Below, one piece after another: positions 1 to 7,402 of a stretch of 35,693 bases of DNA. The stretch covers positions 1 to 35,693 of the IMG/VR virus record IMGVR_UViG_3300037041_001227; one strand, 5' to 3'. The notes under the pieces were generated by a model. It was not told where the DNA came from. It searched no databases and saw only the letters and a list, made by a program, of their open reading frames with translations. Every line of letters begins with the position of its first letter. Within the stretch, counting starts at the first letter, position 1. The stretch comes from a virus. The translations under genes were made by a program, and so were the position numbers.

Positions 1-147
1 TATAAATGGAATGGTTATAATGAAGTAACAATTTTAAAACAATTACCTAAAATAGATTTATCATCAACTATGACTGATATTGAAATTTATGACATGTTTG
101 GGTTAACTAAAAACGAAATTGAAATGATTGAATCTCATGTTGTGTAA
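1..147 (+). CDS. C-terminal end of a probable adenine-specific DNA methylase (partial)
   Basis: Open from the first base of the window and closed by TAA at 145-147, leaving 48 C-terminal residues. The text includes MTDIEIYDMFGLTKNEIEMI, a pattern I recognise from the extreme C-terminus of Eco57I/N6-type adenine methylases (T-D-x-x-L/I-Y-x-x-F-x-L-T-x-x-E-I). The catalytic part lies outside the window, so the assignment rests only on this tail. The next gene encodes an N-terminal methylase portion, so a C-terminal piece precedes an N-terminal piece. It could be an unrelated protein with a similar helical tail. Confidence 0.45.
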   Translation, partial: YKWNGYNEVTILKQLPKIDLSSTMTDIEIYDMFGLTKNEIEMIESHVV

Positions 148-178
148 CTATGTTGTATATGTAAGGGACAGAGAATAT

Positions 179-604
179 ATGTCAGGTGTTGATCGTGACA
201 AACTTCGCATAAAACAAACTGCAGAAGTTTTCACGCCAACAGAACTGGTTCAAGAGATGTTAGATAAACTTGAAGAACAAGACCCAACACTATTCTTAGA
301 TCCTAATAAAACCTTCTTAGATAATTCTTGTGGTGATGGTCAGTTCTTATCTGAGGTTGTCATCAGAAAGATGGAAAGAAGTGGTTGTTCGTTGGAACAA
401 GCACTTAAAACAACATATGGTGTTGAACTTATGGAAGATAACGTAAAGGAATGTAGAAAAAGATTGGCAGGACCAAATCCAATAAGGAAAATATTAGATA
501 TATTAGAGACGAATATCGTATGTCATGATGCTTTAACTTACGATTATTCTTTTGAACCTATAATTACTAAAGTTGGTAAGAATGGACAAACAGTTTTGTT
601 TTGA
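179..604 (+). CDS. N6-adenine methylase N-terminal (SAM-binding) portion, lacking the catalytic motif
   Basis: This 141-residue protein starts at ATG 179; the longer TTG start at 128 would overlap the preceding gene and adds no conserved residues. It carries the opening of N6 DNA methylases: VFTPTELVQEML, then motif I as FLDNSCGDGQFLSEV, then YGVELMEDNVKECRKRL and a C-H-D-A-L stretch typical of the SAM-binding half. It stops before any NPPY motif, so it cannot methylate adenine alone. It may be a truncated remnant, a subunit working with another polypeptide, or half of a rearranged gene whose other part lies upstream. Confidence 0.65.
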   Translation: MSGVDRDKLRIKQTAEVFTPTELVQEMLDKLEEQDPTLFLDPNKTFLDNSCGDGQFLSEVVIRKMERSGCSLEQALKTTYGVELMEDNVKECRKRLAGPNPIRKILDILETNIVCHDALTYDYSFEPIITKVGKNGQTVLF

Positions 605-700
605 GATAAAACTTTTATTACATTTATTGTTCATTGGGGTTACATGATTGTGAATTTATTAACATCGGTTTAGGTAATCAAAAAAATACTGATTTTTTTT

Positions 701-730
701 TTGGTAGTCTGATAAAAAGATGTATCTTTG
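701..730 (+). promoter_or_regulatory. Bacteroidota-type promoter TTG-N19-TATCTTTG
   Basis: TTG at 701-703 and TATCTTTG at 723-730 are separated by 19 bases, the -33/-7 arrangement of the Bacteroidota primary sigma factor. It excludes the upstream TTG start at 728, which lies inside the -7 box, and fixes the next gene's start at 761. Confidence 0.75.
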
Positions 731-760
731 TGGGAGTTAATCATTAAACCAACCACCTCG

Positions 761-1081
761 ATGAAAACAGTTCACCTCACCAACGACCTGAAGATTCAGA
801 AGTCAACCTTTAAACGTATCATTCAAGAGTCTTGTGAAGGTTTGAGCCAAACTGATATCGTTGAACGCAAATTCAACGTGGCTCAGGACTTGTTGAATCG
901 TCGTGGTTTGGTTTATTCATTGGACGAGGCTCAATTCCTCATCGATTATTACCTCACCTCTCACGACGAGTGTGTTATGGAAAACGAAGATGAATATCTT
1001 GGTTTGGAAGTTTACCGAGCCAAAAATAAGGAAAAGAAATACAAAGAGATGAAAAAGACCATCCAACGTATTTCACAATAA
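761..1081 (+). CDS. Small charged protein of unknown function
   Basis: This 106-residue protein begins at the ATG about 30 bases after a consensus promoter. It is rich in Lys and Glu, predicted mostly helical, and ends in a basic stretch (KNKEKKYKEMKKTIQR). I recognise no domain. The N-terminal region with KIQKSTFKRIIQESCEGLSQ could hold a helix-turn-helix-like segment, but this is weak. It is followed after 11 bases by the GIY-YIG-like gene, so the two are probably co-transcribed. Confidence 0.6.
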   Translation: MKTVHLTNDLKIQKSTFKRIIQESCEGLSQTDIVERKFNVAQDLLNRRGLVYSLDEAQFLIDYYLTSHDECVMENEDEYLGLEVYRAKNKEKKYKEMKKTIQRISQ

Positions 1082-1092
1082 AATATATTTTT

Positions 1093-2031
1093 ATGATTAT
1101 GGAAAAGAAGTCAACTGAAGGGTACGTATATATTGGTGAACATTATGACTCGGCGGGTCGACCCATCCTACCCAACGATAAGAAAATCGGTTATACAATC
1201 GATCCGCCGTCGAGGGAGAGTTCATGGTCAAGAACCAAATCTCCCTACCTTTATCGTCACATCAAATCCTATCTCGTTGACGATATGTTTCGTGTTGAGA
1301 GTCTTCTTCACGCAATCTTGAATAGTCGTAACACCAATGGTGAATGGTTTGAAGATTCCGACGAAACTTTGGTTGAGGACTTTACTAACTTTATGGAGAT
1401 CTACGGAGGGGTGTTGTATGTATCTGAGGTAAAGGATGAGGTTCCTCAATCTTCAGATCAGAGGTTGGTAGATCTTGCTAAAGAGATGGGAGAGACGGTC
1501 TTGATTCGTACCTATATGGGTGAGGATTATGAAGTCACGTTGACTGCCGATGGTCTTCTTATTTTCGATGGTCAGACCTTCGACACTCCTAATAAACTTT
1601 ATAATAACGGTATTGTAAAGAAGGTCAAAGGTGTTCGTGGTAACAGCGGTACGAATGGTTTGTCACAGTTCAAAGTCAAAAGTACTGGTAAACCGTTGGG
1701 TGGAGGAAATGGTTTCGGTGAAATCAATATGGTTGACCGAGGAGAGAAAAAGAACTTCAACTACGATTATGACTTTGTAACCTATTTGGCCGAACGTATG
1801 GTTGAAAAAGTTGGATTTGATCGAGTGGTTCAAGATAATATTTGGATTTGTAAAAATATGGAGGATTTTCCAGATGTATACTTGAACAATTATAAATCCG
1901 CAATCAAACAAGTTAACGGGTATTACGTCTGTACGTGGGGTAACAAGCGTCAAAAATTTGAGATGATGAAAAAGGCTTTGGAAATGATTCCTGAACTTTC
2001 CGAAGAAATTTCATTAAATTTGGATCAATAA
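1093..2031 (+). CDS. T5orf172/Mug113-type GIY-YIG-like protein with RAMA-like domain
   Basis: A 312-residue protein. Residues ~8-105 follow the T5orf172/Mug113 branch of the GIY-YIG superfamily: GYVYIGEHYDS, KIGYTIDPPSRESSWS, then a helix with VESLLHAILNSR and GEWFEDSDETLVEDF. Residues ~125-200 (VLIRTYMGEDYEVTLTADGL, IFDGQTFDTPNKLY, then a GxNG segment) resemble the RAMA/DUF4357 module often attached to restriction-related proteins. The C-terminal ~90 residues are unassigned. Family knowledge suggests DNA binding or cleavage; whether it is an active nuclease cannot be told. ATG at 1093 is used; 1099 is an alternative. Confidence 0.65.
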   Translation: MIMEKKSTEGYVYIGEHYDSAGRPILPNDKKIGYTIDPPSRESSWSRTKSPYLYRHIKSYLVDDMFRVESLLHAILNSRNTNGEWFEDSDETLVEDFTNFMEIYGGVLYVSEVKDEVPQSSDQRLVDLAKEMGETVLIRTYMGEDYEVTLTADGLLIFDGQTFDTPNKLYNNGIVKKVKGVRGNSGTNGLSQFKVKSTGKPLGGGNGFGEINMVDRGEKKNFNYDYDFVTYLAERMVEKVGFDRVVQDNIWICKNMEDFPDVYLNNYKSAIKQVNGYYVCTWGNKRQKFEMMKKALEMIPELSEEISLNLDQ

Positions 2032-2032
2032 T

Positions 2033-2063
2033 TTGGAATTTGGATATTTTTGCCGTAAATTTG
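2033..2063 (+). promoter_or_regulatory. Bacteroidota-type promoter TTG-N20-TAAATTTG
   Basis: TTG at 2033-2035 and TAAATTTG at 2056-2063 are separated by 20 bases. It places transcription start just before ATG 2079, so that codon, not the upstream TTG at 2040, starts the lipoprotein gene. Confidence 0.65.
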
Positions 2064-2078
2064 TCAAAAATACAAAAA

Positions 2079-2297
2079 ATGAAAAACTTTCTCGTGTTGG
2101 CTGCAGTTATGGTTCTTATGAGCTCTTGTTACACCAGTCGATCTTCCATGCAAGGTGGTAACCATATCCGTCGTGCTTATGATGTATCAGATCATCGACT
2201 CTCTCAAAAACGAGGTGTTAGGGTTATTGAATCTGCTCATGGTCGAAGCGGTAATATTTTCTTCCGTCAAGAACGACCTTGTTCTGAACAGTGGTAA
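2079..2297 (+). CDS. Small predicted lipoprotein
   Basis: A 72-residue product with a lipoprotein signal: positive start MKN, hydrophobic core FLVLAAVMVLM and lipobox SSC at residue ~17. The mature part is short, basic and Ser/Arg-rich with no recognised domain. It is probably anchored in the cell envelope. Small phage lipoproteins can act in superinfection exclusion or as lysis-helper (spanin-like) proteins; nothing here proves either. It has its own promoter at 2033-2063. Confidence 0.6.
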   Translation: MKNFLVLAAVMVLMSSCYTSRSSMQGGNHIRRAYDVSDHRLSQKRGVRVIESAHGRSGNIFFRQERPCSEQW

Positions 2298-2361
2298 TCT
2301 ATATAGATAAACATATCCAAAATAACGATTCTGTTGTTGTTTTATACCCCATAAAACTCTC

Positions 2362-2880
2362 ATGGAAAATAGTAGGTTATATGAATCAGCTCGTGAGTGG
2401 TTTGATTTGGAACTCCAATACTATGTTTGGTATTTCGATACACCCGAACAACGATTCAAATACACATCAGGATCAATTTGGCTCATTAATCCAAATACCA
2501 AAGAATGGGCGTTTGAGTTGACTAAGTCAGGTCATCTTTGGTATTTCCATTACATTAGAAATGATTTTTTGGAATTATTTCCCATCAATGATATTGAATT
2601 TGAAGAAATTGTGAAGTTGTGGGTGGAGGATGCTCTCAAAAGAGGTGTGTCAACAACGTCCCAGCAGGAGCGAATAAAGGAAATCGTGGTGGAGGATGCT
2701 CTCAAAAGAGGTGTGTCAACAACAGACGGCAGCAACGTTTTGCAGCAATCCGAGGTGGAGGATGTTCTCAAAAGTGGTGTGTCAATAAATGTAAAAAAAG
2801 GATATGCTTCGGAAAAATGGTTGGACGATGTCATCGAAATTGGAGTTCCGACTGTTAAAATAAGTTATCAAAATTTATAA
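2362..2880 (+). CDS. WLINPxTKxW-family protein with a C-terminal 22-residue tandem repeat
   Basis: A 172-residue protein. Residues ~36-62 read SGSIWLINPNTKEWAFEL, the signature of a family seen again at 28866-29255 and twice within 29378-30193. Residues ~88-165 are an exact 22-residue periodicity: VEDALKRGVSTT twice, VEDVLKSGVS, then degenerate LDDVIEIGVPT. The last unit matches the tail of the paralog at 28866-29255 (VKEILSIGVP), so the repeats look like an expansion of the family's own C-terminal helix. Function unknown. A shorter overlapping reading frame at 2291-2521 is rejected as a shadow. Confidence 0.7.
   Translation: MENSRLYESAREWFDLELQYYVWYFDTPEQRFKYTSGSIWLINPNTKEWAFELTKSGHLWYFHYIRNDFLELFPINDIEFEEIVKLWVEDALKRGVSTTSQQERIKEIVVEDALKRGVSTTDGSNVLQQSEVEDVLKSGVSINVKKGYASEKWLDDVIEIGVPTVKISYQNL
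2623..2853 (+). repeat. In-frame 66-bp tandem repeat
   Basis: Three units begin at 2623, 2689 and 2755, each 66 bases (22 codons), with a degenerate fourth at 2821. The first ~35 bases of units 1 and 2 are identical, including synonymous positions, while the remainder of each unit differs. That mosaic points to recent duplication or gene conversion of the conserved half only. The period and in-frame coding rule out a CRISPR array. Confidence 0.85.
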
Positions 2881-2899
2881 ATAAAAAATCTAAATCAAA

Positions 2900-3241
2900 A
2901 TGGTTGATAAAAATTCATGTGGGGGTCACACTTGGAATCACAGGGTGATGAGGCGTACCACAAAATACGGTACATATTATGGGGTACATGAAGTTTATTA
3001 TGATTCCGAAGGAAAGGTAGATGGATATACGATGCATCCTGTCAGTGTTGCAGGTGAGAGTGTCGAAGAAATTAAGGAATATTTGCAAATGATATTAAAT
3101 TGTTTGGATAAAGATATTCTTGACTATGAGGAGGAAGAAAAAAATGAAATTTTGAGACAAAAAATTGAAGAAGGACTCAATTCTGATATCATAGATTTCA
3201 ATCCTGAAGAGTACTTACATGAATTAAAAAAACACAAATAA
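2900..3241 (+). CDS. Conserved phage-type hypothetical protein
   Basis: A 113-residue acidic protein opening with TWNHRVMRRTTKYGTYYGVH and EVYYDSEGKVDGYT, a pattern I recognise from uncharacterised bacterial and phage proteins of the NHRV-GIHEVYYD type, which usually end in a helical region about a Leu-Asp-Lys motif (LQMILNCLDKDILD). No activity is known to me. The extra C-terminal ~35 residues are Glu/Lys-rich. It sits 19 bases after the repeat-bearing gene. Confidence 0.6.
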   Translation: MVDKNSCGGHTWNHRVMRRTTKYGTYYGVHEVYYDSEGKVDGYTMHPVSVAGESVEEIKEYLQMILNCLDKDILDYEEEEKNEILRQKIEEGLNSDIIDFNPEEYLHELKKHK

Positions 3242-3243
3242 AT

Positions 3244-3274
3244 TTGTGGAACAATTTTTTATTTATTACTTTTA
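3244..3274 (+). promoter_or_regulatory. Probable Bacteroidota-type promoter TTG-N20-TACTTTTA
   Basis: TTG at 3244-3246 and TACTTTTA at 3267-3274, 20 bases apart, 22 bases before the next start codon. The -7 box ends in A rather than the usual G, so this is a moderate call. Confidence 0.45.
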
Positions 3275-3296
3275 CTGAATCAAAAAAATAAAAAAA

Positions 3297-3869
3297 ATGG
3301 CAAACAACGTAACTAACAACATTCGTGTAATTGGGAATGAGAAAGTTCAAGAAAGGTTCGATCAATATGTTGAATCATTGAAAGAGTTGGACTATAGGGA
3401 CGATGTAGGGTTTGTGAAGGTGTTCTACAAGAATCCTAACATCAGTGAAGATGGTGATATAGTTTATGAATGGACAGAAGAGAACTTGGGTTCAGAGTGG
3501 GCTCATTTCGAACATGTGATTGAAAAAAACGAAATCAAAGTCACCTCCGCTTGGAATAAAGCAACGAACTTTACAATTCATCTTTACAATCTTTTGGTTG
3601 AATTAGATCCTGAGGTTGCGGTTGAAAATAGATTCGAAGATGAGAGTTATGAAAGTGTTGGTGGTATGTTGGTACATAAAGGATCTACATACAGTGATGA
3701 AGAATATTTCGAATATCCTGACGAAGATGATGAAGATGGTGAAGATGATGTTTTGATGAAATTCTACGACGAAATCGGAAATTTTCAAAACACATGTATC
3801 TCAGATGGATATGAATCAGTTGAATCTGAGTTTGCTGAACCTATTACATATACAGAAAATATTCAATAA
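3297..3869 (+). CDS. Api92-like/DUF1281-like acidic protein
   Basis: A 190-residue protein starting MANNVTNNIRVIGNEKVQER. An N-terminal MANxxxN...I.G segment followed later by a W-x-x-A-T-P/N-type strand (TSAWNKATNFTIHLYNLL) resembles Api92-like phage proteins with a ferredoxin-like fold. The C-terminal third is very acidic (YPDEDDEDGEDDVLMKF), which could mimic nucleic acid or bind a basic partner. Family membership is a pattern match only. It overlaps nothing and is followed after one base by the next gene. Confidence 0.5.
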   Translation: MANNVTNNIRVIGNEKVQERFDQYVESLKELDYRDDVGFVKVFYKNPNISEDGDIVYEWTEENLGSEWAHFEHVIEKNEIKVTSAWNKATNFTIHLYNLLVELDPEVAVENRFEDESYESVGGMLVHKGSTYSDEEYFEYPDEDDEDGEDDVLMKFYDEIGNFQNTCISDGYESVESEFAEPITYTENIQ

Positions 3870-3870
3870 A

Positions 3871-4113
3871 ATGACCGAAAAAGATCTGATCGATTTGGGG
3901 TTTCAAAGAGAGGACTCACCAGATGAGTCCTCCCCCTTCTTTTATTACATTTACGAACTCGGAGATTTCACTCTGATTACCAACACCAGTGACGAAGCAG
4001 GTGAAGATGGTTGGTATGTCGAAATTTTTGACTATCTTGATTTTCAATATAAAGATATTCAAGACATTAAAAACCTTCTTGAGATCTTGCAAGTTGGACT
4101 AAAAGACAAATAA
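3871..4113 (+). CDS. Small conserved hypothetical protein
   Basis: An 80-residue acidic protein taken from ATG 3871, directly after the preceding stop; a longer reading from 3805 overlaps the upstream gene and is rejected. It opens MTEKDLIDLGFQREDSPDES and continues with FYYYIYELGDFTLITN and DGWYVEIFDY, a small alpha/beta pattern common in Bacteroidota phages and genomes. No function is known to me. It is probably co-transcribed with its neighbours on both sides. Confidence 0.6.
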   Translation: MTEKDLIDLGFQREDSPDESSPFFYYIYELGDFTLITNTSDEAGEDGWYVEIFDYLDFQYKDIQDIKNLLEILQVGLKDK

Positions 4114-4114
4114 A

Positions 4115-4549
4115 ATGGGAGTCGGAACTGCCCTTTTTCTATTTTTTTTGTTCGGAATGATAATTATTTTTATTTCGGATTACTTACTGGCTCCTTTGGA
4201 TATTTGGAGGAGTATTTGGTCAAAGAATGTTGTAACGAGAGGATTTGGTTTTGGTGCTGCTTATAGACTTCTGAAACTTTTCTCTTGGTTTTTTGTGAAT
4301 ATATTTTTGATCTATTGTATTATTGAAGTCATCCCCGACGGACATTGGATTGGGGTTTTTGCTCTTTTCTTCTTGTTTTTTTCTCTTTTCTTTCCCTCCC
4401 TTTACGAGAAACCCATCTTCAAATTTCTAAACAAATTCTATTCTTTGGATGAAATGGAGGAGGGTGTTTATCTGATGGGTATTGGAGGATCGGATAAGAA
4501 AAAAGAACGAAGGACAAAGTTAATCAACAAGATGAGGTCGAAGGTTTGA
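4115..4549 (+). CDS. Integral membrane protein, about three segments
   Basis: A 144-residue protein with hydrophobic segments at about residues 4-27, 55-74 and 79-96 and a Lys/Arg-rich C-terminal tail (DKKKERRTKLINKMRSK). The positive tail suggests it remains in the cytoplasm. No conserved family is recognised. A membrane protein of this size could be a holin or exclusion protein, but position beside a methyltransferase gives no support for either. Confidence 0.6.
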   Translation: MGVGTALFLFFLFGMIIIFISDYLLAPLDIWRSIWSKNVVTRGFGFGAAYRLLKLFSWFFVNIFLIYCIIEVIPDGHWIGVFALFFLFFSLFFPSLYEKPIFKFLNKFYSLDEMEEGVYLMGIGGSDKKKERRTKLINKMRSKV

Positions 4550-4576
4550 GTTTTTATTAAACTTAACTTATTATTG
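4546..4576 (+). promoter_or_regulatory. Possible promoter TTG-N20-TATTATTG
   Basis: TTG at 4546-4548 and TATTATTG at 4569-4576 are spaced 20 bases apart and lie 6 bases before the methyltransferase start. The -7 box matches only partly, so confidence is moderate. Confidence 0.4.
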
Positions 4577-4581
4577 AGAAC

Positions 4582-5475
4582 ATGACTGAATATCTAAATA
4601 AAATAATCTGCTCTAATTCGATTGAATTTATGAGAGACAAGATGAATGAAAATTCGATCGACTTGATTGTGACCAGTCCCCCTTATGGTGTTGGTATTGA
4701 CTATGATAGTTGGGATGATGATAAAGAATTTGAAGAATACAAAGATTTTTCAAGGGAATGGTTGATCGAAGCTTTTCGTATTCTCAAAGAAGATGGAAGA
4801 ATTGCTCTCAATATCCCGTATGAGATCAACCGACAAGGTAAAGGTGGAAGGATTTTCTTTGTTTCGGAGATGTGGCAAATCATGAAAGAAATTGGGTTTG
4901 GTTTCTTCGGTGTTGTGGATTTGGAGGAATCTTCACCCCATCGTTCAAAGACAACCGCATGGGGATCTTGGATGAGTCCTTCTTCACCTTATATCTATAA
5001 CCCGAAGGAATGTGTAATCCTTGCCTATAAATCCAAACATAAGAAGATTGTTAAGGGAACACCACAATGGGACTTTCAAAATCAGATGGTGGAAGATCCC
5101 AAGACGGGAACCTCAAGAGAAAAAAAGGTCTATGATGAAAAAGACAAGAGGGACTTCATTGAACTTGTCTATGGTCAGTGGAACTATTTTGCTGACACCC
5201 GATCTCTAACCAAGGCCACTTTCTCTTTGGATATTCCGTGGAAGGCAATTAAGATTCTTTCATATAAGGAAGACATCATCTTTGATCCCTTCAATGGCTC
5301 GGGAACCACATGTTTGGCCGCAGAAAAACTCGGAAGAAAGTGGATCGGATGTGACATCAGTGAAAAGTATTGCGAAGTTGCAAGAAAAAGAATCAAAGAA
5401 TACCAAATCGAAAGGGACTCAAGTCTGAATCTCTTTTGTGACGAAATAAAATCAGGAAGATTTTTAGACATATGA
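4582..5475 (+). CDS. Beta-class DNA methyltransferase (N6-adenine or N4-cytosine)
   Basis: A 297-residue enzyme with both hallmark motifs in beta-class order: catalytic motif IV TSPPYGVGIDYDSW near residue 31, and SAM-binding motif I FDPFNGSGTTCLAAEKLGRK near residue 234. TSPPY is found in N4-cytosine and some N6-adenine enzymes, so the modified base is not settled. No restriction gene accompanies it. As a solitary phage methyltransferase it probably protects phage DNA from host restriction. Its stop overlaps the PEP carboxykinase start by four bases, implying co-expression. Confidence 0.88.
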   Translation: MTEYLNKIICSNSIEFMRDKMNENSIDLIVTSPPYGVGIDYDSWDDDKEFEEYKDFSREWLIEAFRILKEDGRIALNIPYEINRQGKGGRIFFVSEMWQIMKEIGFGFFGVVDLEESSPHRSKTTAWGSWMSPSSPYIYNPKECVILAYKSKHKKIVKGTPQWDFQNQMVEDPKTGTSREKKVYDEKDKRDFIELVYGQWNYFADTRSLTKATFSLDIPWKAIKILSYKEDIIFDPFNGSGTTCLAAEKLGRKWIGCDISEKYCEVARKRIKEYQIERDSSLNLFCDEIKSGRFLDI

Positions 5476-6953
5476 TTAAACGATATAATTGTTTTTCGGA
5501 AGACCTGTATCAACACGCTCTATCCGAAGGTGTGGAACAAACCAAAGACGGAATTTTACATTTTCCGACTGGTAAATTTACAGGACGATCCCCCAAAGAC
5601 AGATATTTCTGTGAAGGTGAATATGTAAAAAAGGTGGTAGATATCACAAGGGAAATTAATCAAATTGTCTCAAGGAAAACATATCAATCCTTGAGAACGA
5701 TGATTGAAGATCATCTACAAAACGCACCAATATTTTATAGAAGTTCAAGGGCTCTTTGCCATAACGAGAAGTATGTTTCCTTATTCGAACTCAATACTAC
5801 TTACGCTTGGGCAAACTTGTTTTTCAATAACATGACAAATAATTCGGTTGAATATTCACGAAAACCGAATGAGTTCTATACAAATTGGAAAATACTTCAC
5901 GCTCCTGACTTTGTTGCTCCATTTTATGAAGACATTAAAAATAATAATTTTGTAATCATCGATTTTGAAGACAAAACCATTTTGATCGGGGGAACAAGTT
6001 ATACGGGTGAGATTAAGAAAAGTATTTTTACAGTTCTAAATACCATCTTGATTGACGAAGGTGTTCTCCCCATGCATTGTTCCGCAAACGCAAATACAAA
6101 GAAAGGAAAAGGTGTGAATCTATTCTTTGGATTGTCAGGAACTGGTAAGACAACCCTTTCTTCAGATCCTGATAAATTCTTCATTGGGGACGATGAACAT
6201 GGTTGGGTTGACGACGAGGTCTTCAATTTCGAAGGAGGATGTTATGCAAAGTTAATCAATCTGAAAGAAGAAAACGAACCAATTATTTGGGAAGCTATCC
6301 ATTCTGAATCGAGATATACCAACATCAATACCACATTGATGGAAAATATTGTTGTTGATGAAAATGGCAAACCCGACTTTTCTAATTCTTCAATTACAGA
6401 AAATATTAGAGCCTCTTATCCGTTAGACCAATTACCGGAACAATATATGGTTGAACAGGTCGGTCAAGGAAAGAAGGTTGAAAATATATTCTTTCTTTCC
6501 TTCGATGCTTTTGGTGTGTTACCTCCGATCTCAAAACTTGATGTCGAGGATGCTGCTCGTTTCTTTAAGATGGGATATACTTCAAAAGTGGCAGGAACAG
6601 AAGTTGGGGTTACAGAACCTACCGTTGTTTTCTCCACCTGTTTTGGGTCACCCTTCCTTCCAAGAAAAGTAGATGATTATGTGAATCTTTTTAAGAAGAA
6701 GGTTCAAGAGTCAGGTTGTAATGTATGGTTAGTTAATACTGGGTTCGACGAGAATCTTAAGAGATATCCGATCGATATTACAAGAAAAGTAATTAACGGA
6801 GTAATTAACGGAAAATATTCGAAACAAGTTTTTGACTTCAACGGACTCAAGATTCCAAACCGAATTGAAGACCTCGATCTTCTTACACTGAAACCAGATG
6901 TAGAACAAGAAAGAGTTGATAAATTATTCGAATTATTTCAAGAACAAAATTAA
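5472..6953 (+). CDS. pckA: ATP-dependent phosphoenolpyruvate carboxykinase
   Basis: A 493-residue protein that converts oxaloacetate and ATP to PEP, CO2 and ADP (or the reverse). Signatures are all present: substrate loop PTGKFTGRSPKDRY near residue 34, P-loop LFFGLSGTGKTTLS near residue 210, metal-binding IGDDEHGW soon after, and the later GxTEP segment. It is slightly shorter than most bacterial enzymes (~520-540) but looks complete. It overlaps the methyltransferase by ATGA and ends in a strong terminator. A complete central-carbon enzyme inside a phage-like gene cluster is unusual; recent capture from a Bacteroidota host is an inference. Confidence 0.95.
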   Translation: MIKRYNCFSEDLYQHALSEGVEQTKDGILHFPTGKFTGRSPKDRYFCEGEYVKKVVDITREINQIVSRKTYQSLRTMIEDHLQNAPIFYRSSRALCHNEKYVSLFELNTTYAWANLFFNNMTNNSVEYSRKPNEFYTNWKILHAPDFVAPFYEDIKNNNFVIIDFEDKTILIGGTSYTGEIKKSIFTVLNTILIDEGVLPMHCSANANTKKGKGVNLFFGLSGTGKTTLSSDPDKFFIGDDEHGWVDDEVFNFEGGCYAKLINLKEENEPIIWEAIHSESRYTNINTTLMENIVVDENGKPDFSNSSITENIRASYPLDQLPEQYMVEQVGQGKKVENIFFLSFDAFGVLPPISKLDVEDAARFFKMGYTSKVAGTEVGVTEPTVVFSTCFGSPFLPRKVDDYVNLFKKKVQESGCNVWLVNTGFDENLKRYPIDITRKVINGVINGKYSKQVFDFNGLKIPNRIEDLDLLTLKPDVEQERVDKLFELFQEQN

Positions 6954-6976
6954 CCCCTCTTAATGAGGGGTTTTTT
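6952..6976 (+). terminator. Rho-independent terminator after pckA
   Basis: Stem CCCCTC/GAGGGG with loop TTAAT, followed by six T. It overlaps the pckA stop codon, so transcription ends immediately after the gene. Confidence 0.9.
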
Positions 6977-6986
6977 CATTTTGATT

Positions 6987-6995
6987 GTATTTATC
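6987..6995 (+). promoter_or_regulatory. TATTTATC-class upstream element
   Basis: GTATTTATC ends 16 bases before ATG 7012. It is one of about sixteen similar elements located just upstream of genes on both strands of this window and is interpreted as a phage promoter class. Confidence 0.5.
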
Positions 6996-7011
6996 AATAA
7001 AATATAATCAT

Positions 7012-7380
7012 ATGGCTAGAATTACCACAGATCCTGCAGAACAGGAAAGAATTTTAAAATTACATTTAGAAGCAACCAAAAGACATTATCTCAAAGAGGA
7101 GGATTACACTCCACAATCGACACTAAAAAACGCAGACATAGATTATACTGCTAAAAGATTCATACAAGATAATGTAAAATATACCATAGATGTTGCTGAT
7201 GATGGTGTAAGTGTTGCTGGTGAAACAAATTTAAAAGGTAAACAATTCACTATAAATGATATCATCAAAGCACCTGTGGATCGTAGTCTATATTTTAGAC
7301 ACCCTAAGGGTATTGGATTAGTAGCAACTGCAAGGGGAAAAACAATAAATGTTTTTGCACCGATAGACCAAGGTACTTAA
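7012..7380 (+). CDS. Leader-bearing small protein, probable virion-associated
   Basis: A 122-residue protein from ATG 7012, chosen because the upstream promoter-like element lies between it and the alternative start at 6985. Its N-terminus MARITTDPAEQERILKLHLE fits the E-x-x-R-I-x-x-L-H/Y leader shared with the lysozyme and the protein at 31398. The rest is a compact alpha/beta region with no known family (DVADDGVSVAGETNLKGKQF). Position just before the lysozyme, with a 22-base gap, suggests an operon of packaged or late proteins. Confidence 0.55.
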   Translation: MARITTDPAEQERILKLHLEATKRHYLKEEDYTPQSTLKNADIDYTAKRFIQDNVKYTIDVADDGVSVAGETNLKGKQFTINDIIKAPVDRSLYFRHPKGIGLVATARGKTINVFAPIDQGT

Positions 7381-7402
7381 TTAAACTTAATAGGATAAGG
7401 AC

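Noticed and set aside
128-760. Upstream alternative starts at 128 and 728
   Set aside because: 128 overlaps the preceding gene; 728 lies inside a -7 promoter box. ATG 179 and ATG 761 are used instead.
2291-2521. 76-residue frame overlapping the WLINP gene
   Set aside because: It is in another frame of the 2362-2880 gene, which has recognised family residues and a paralog.
2623-2853. CRISPR array
   Set aside because: The repeats are in frame, 66 bases apart and only three to four; the spacers encode protein and no Cas genes are present.
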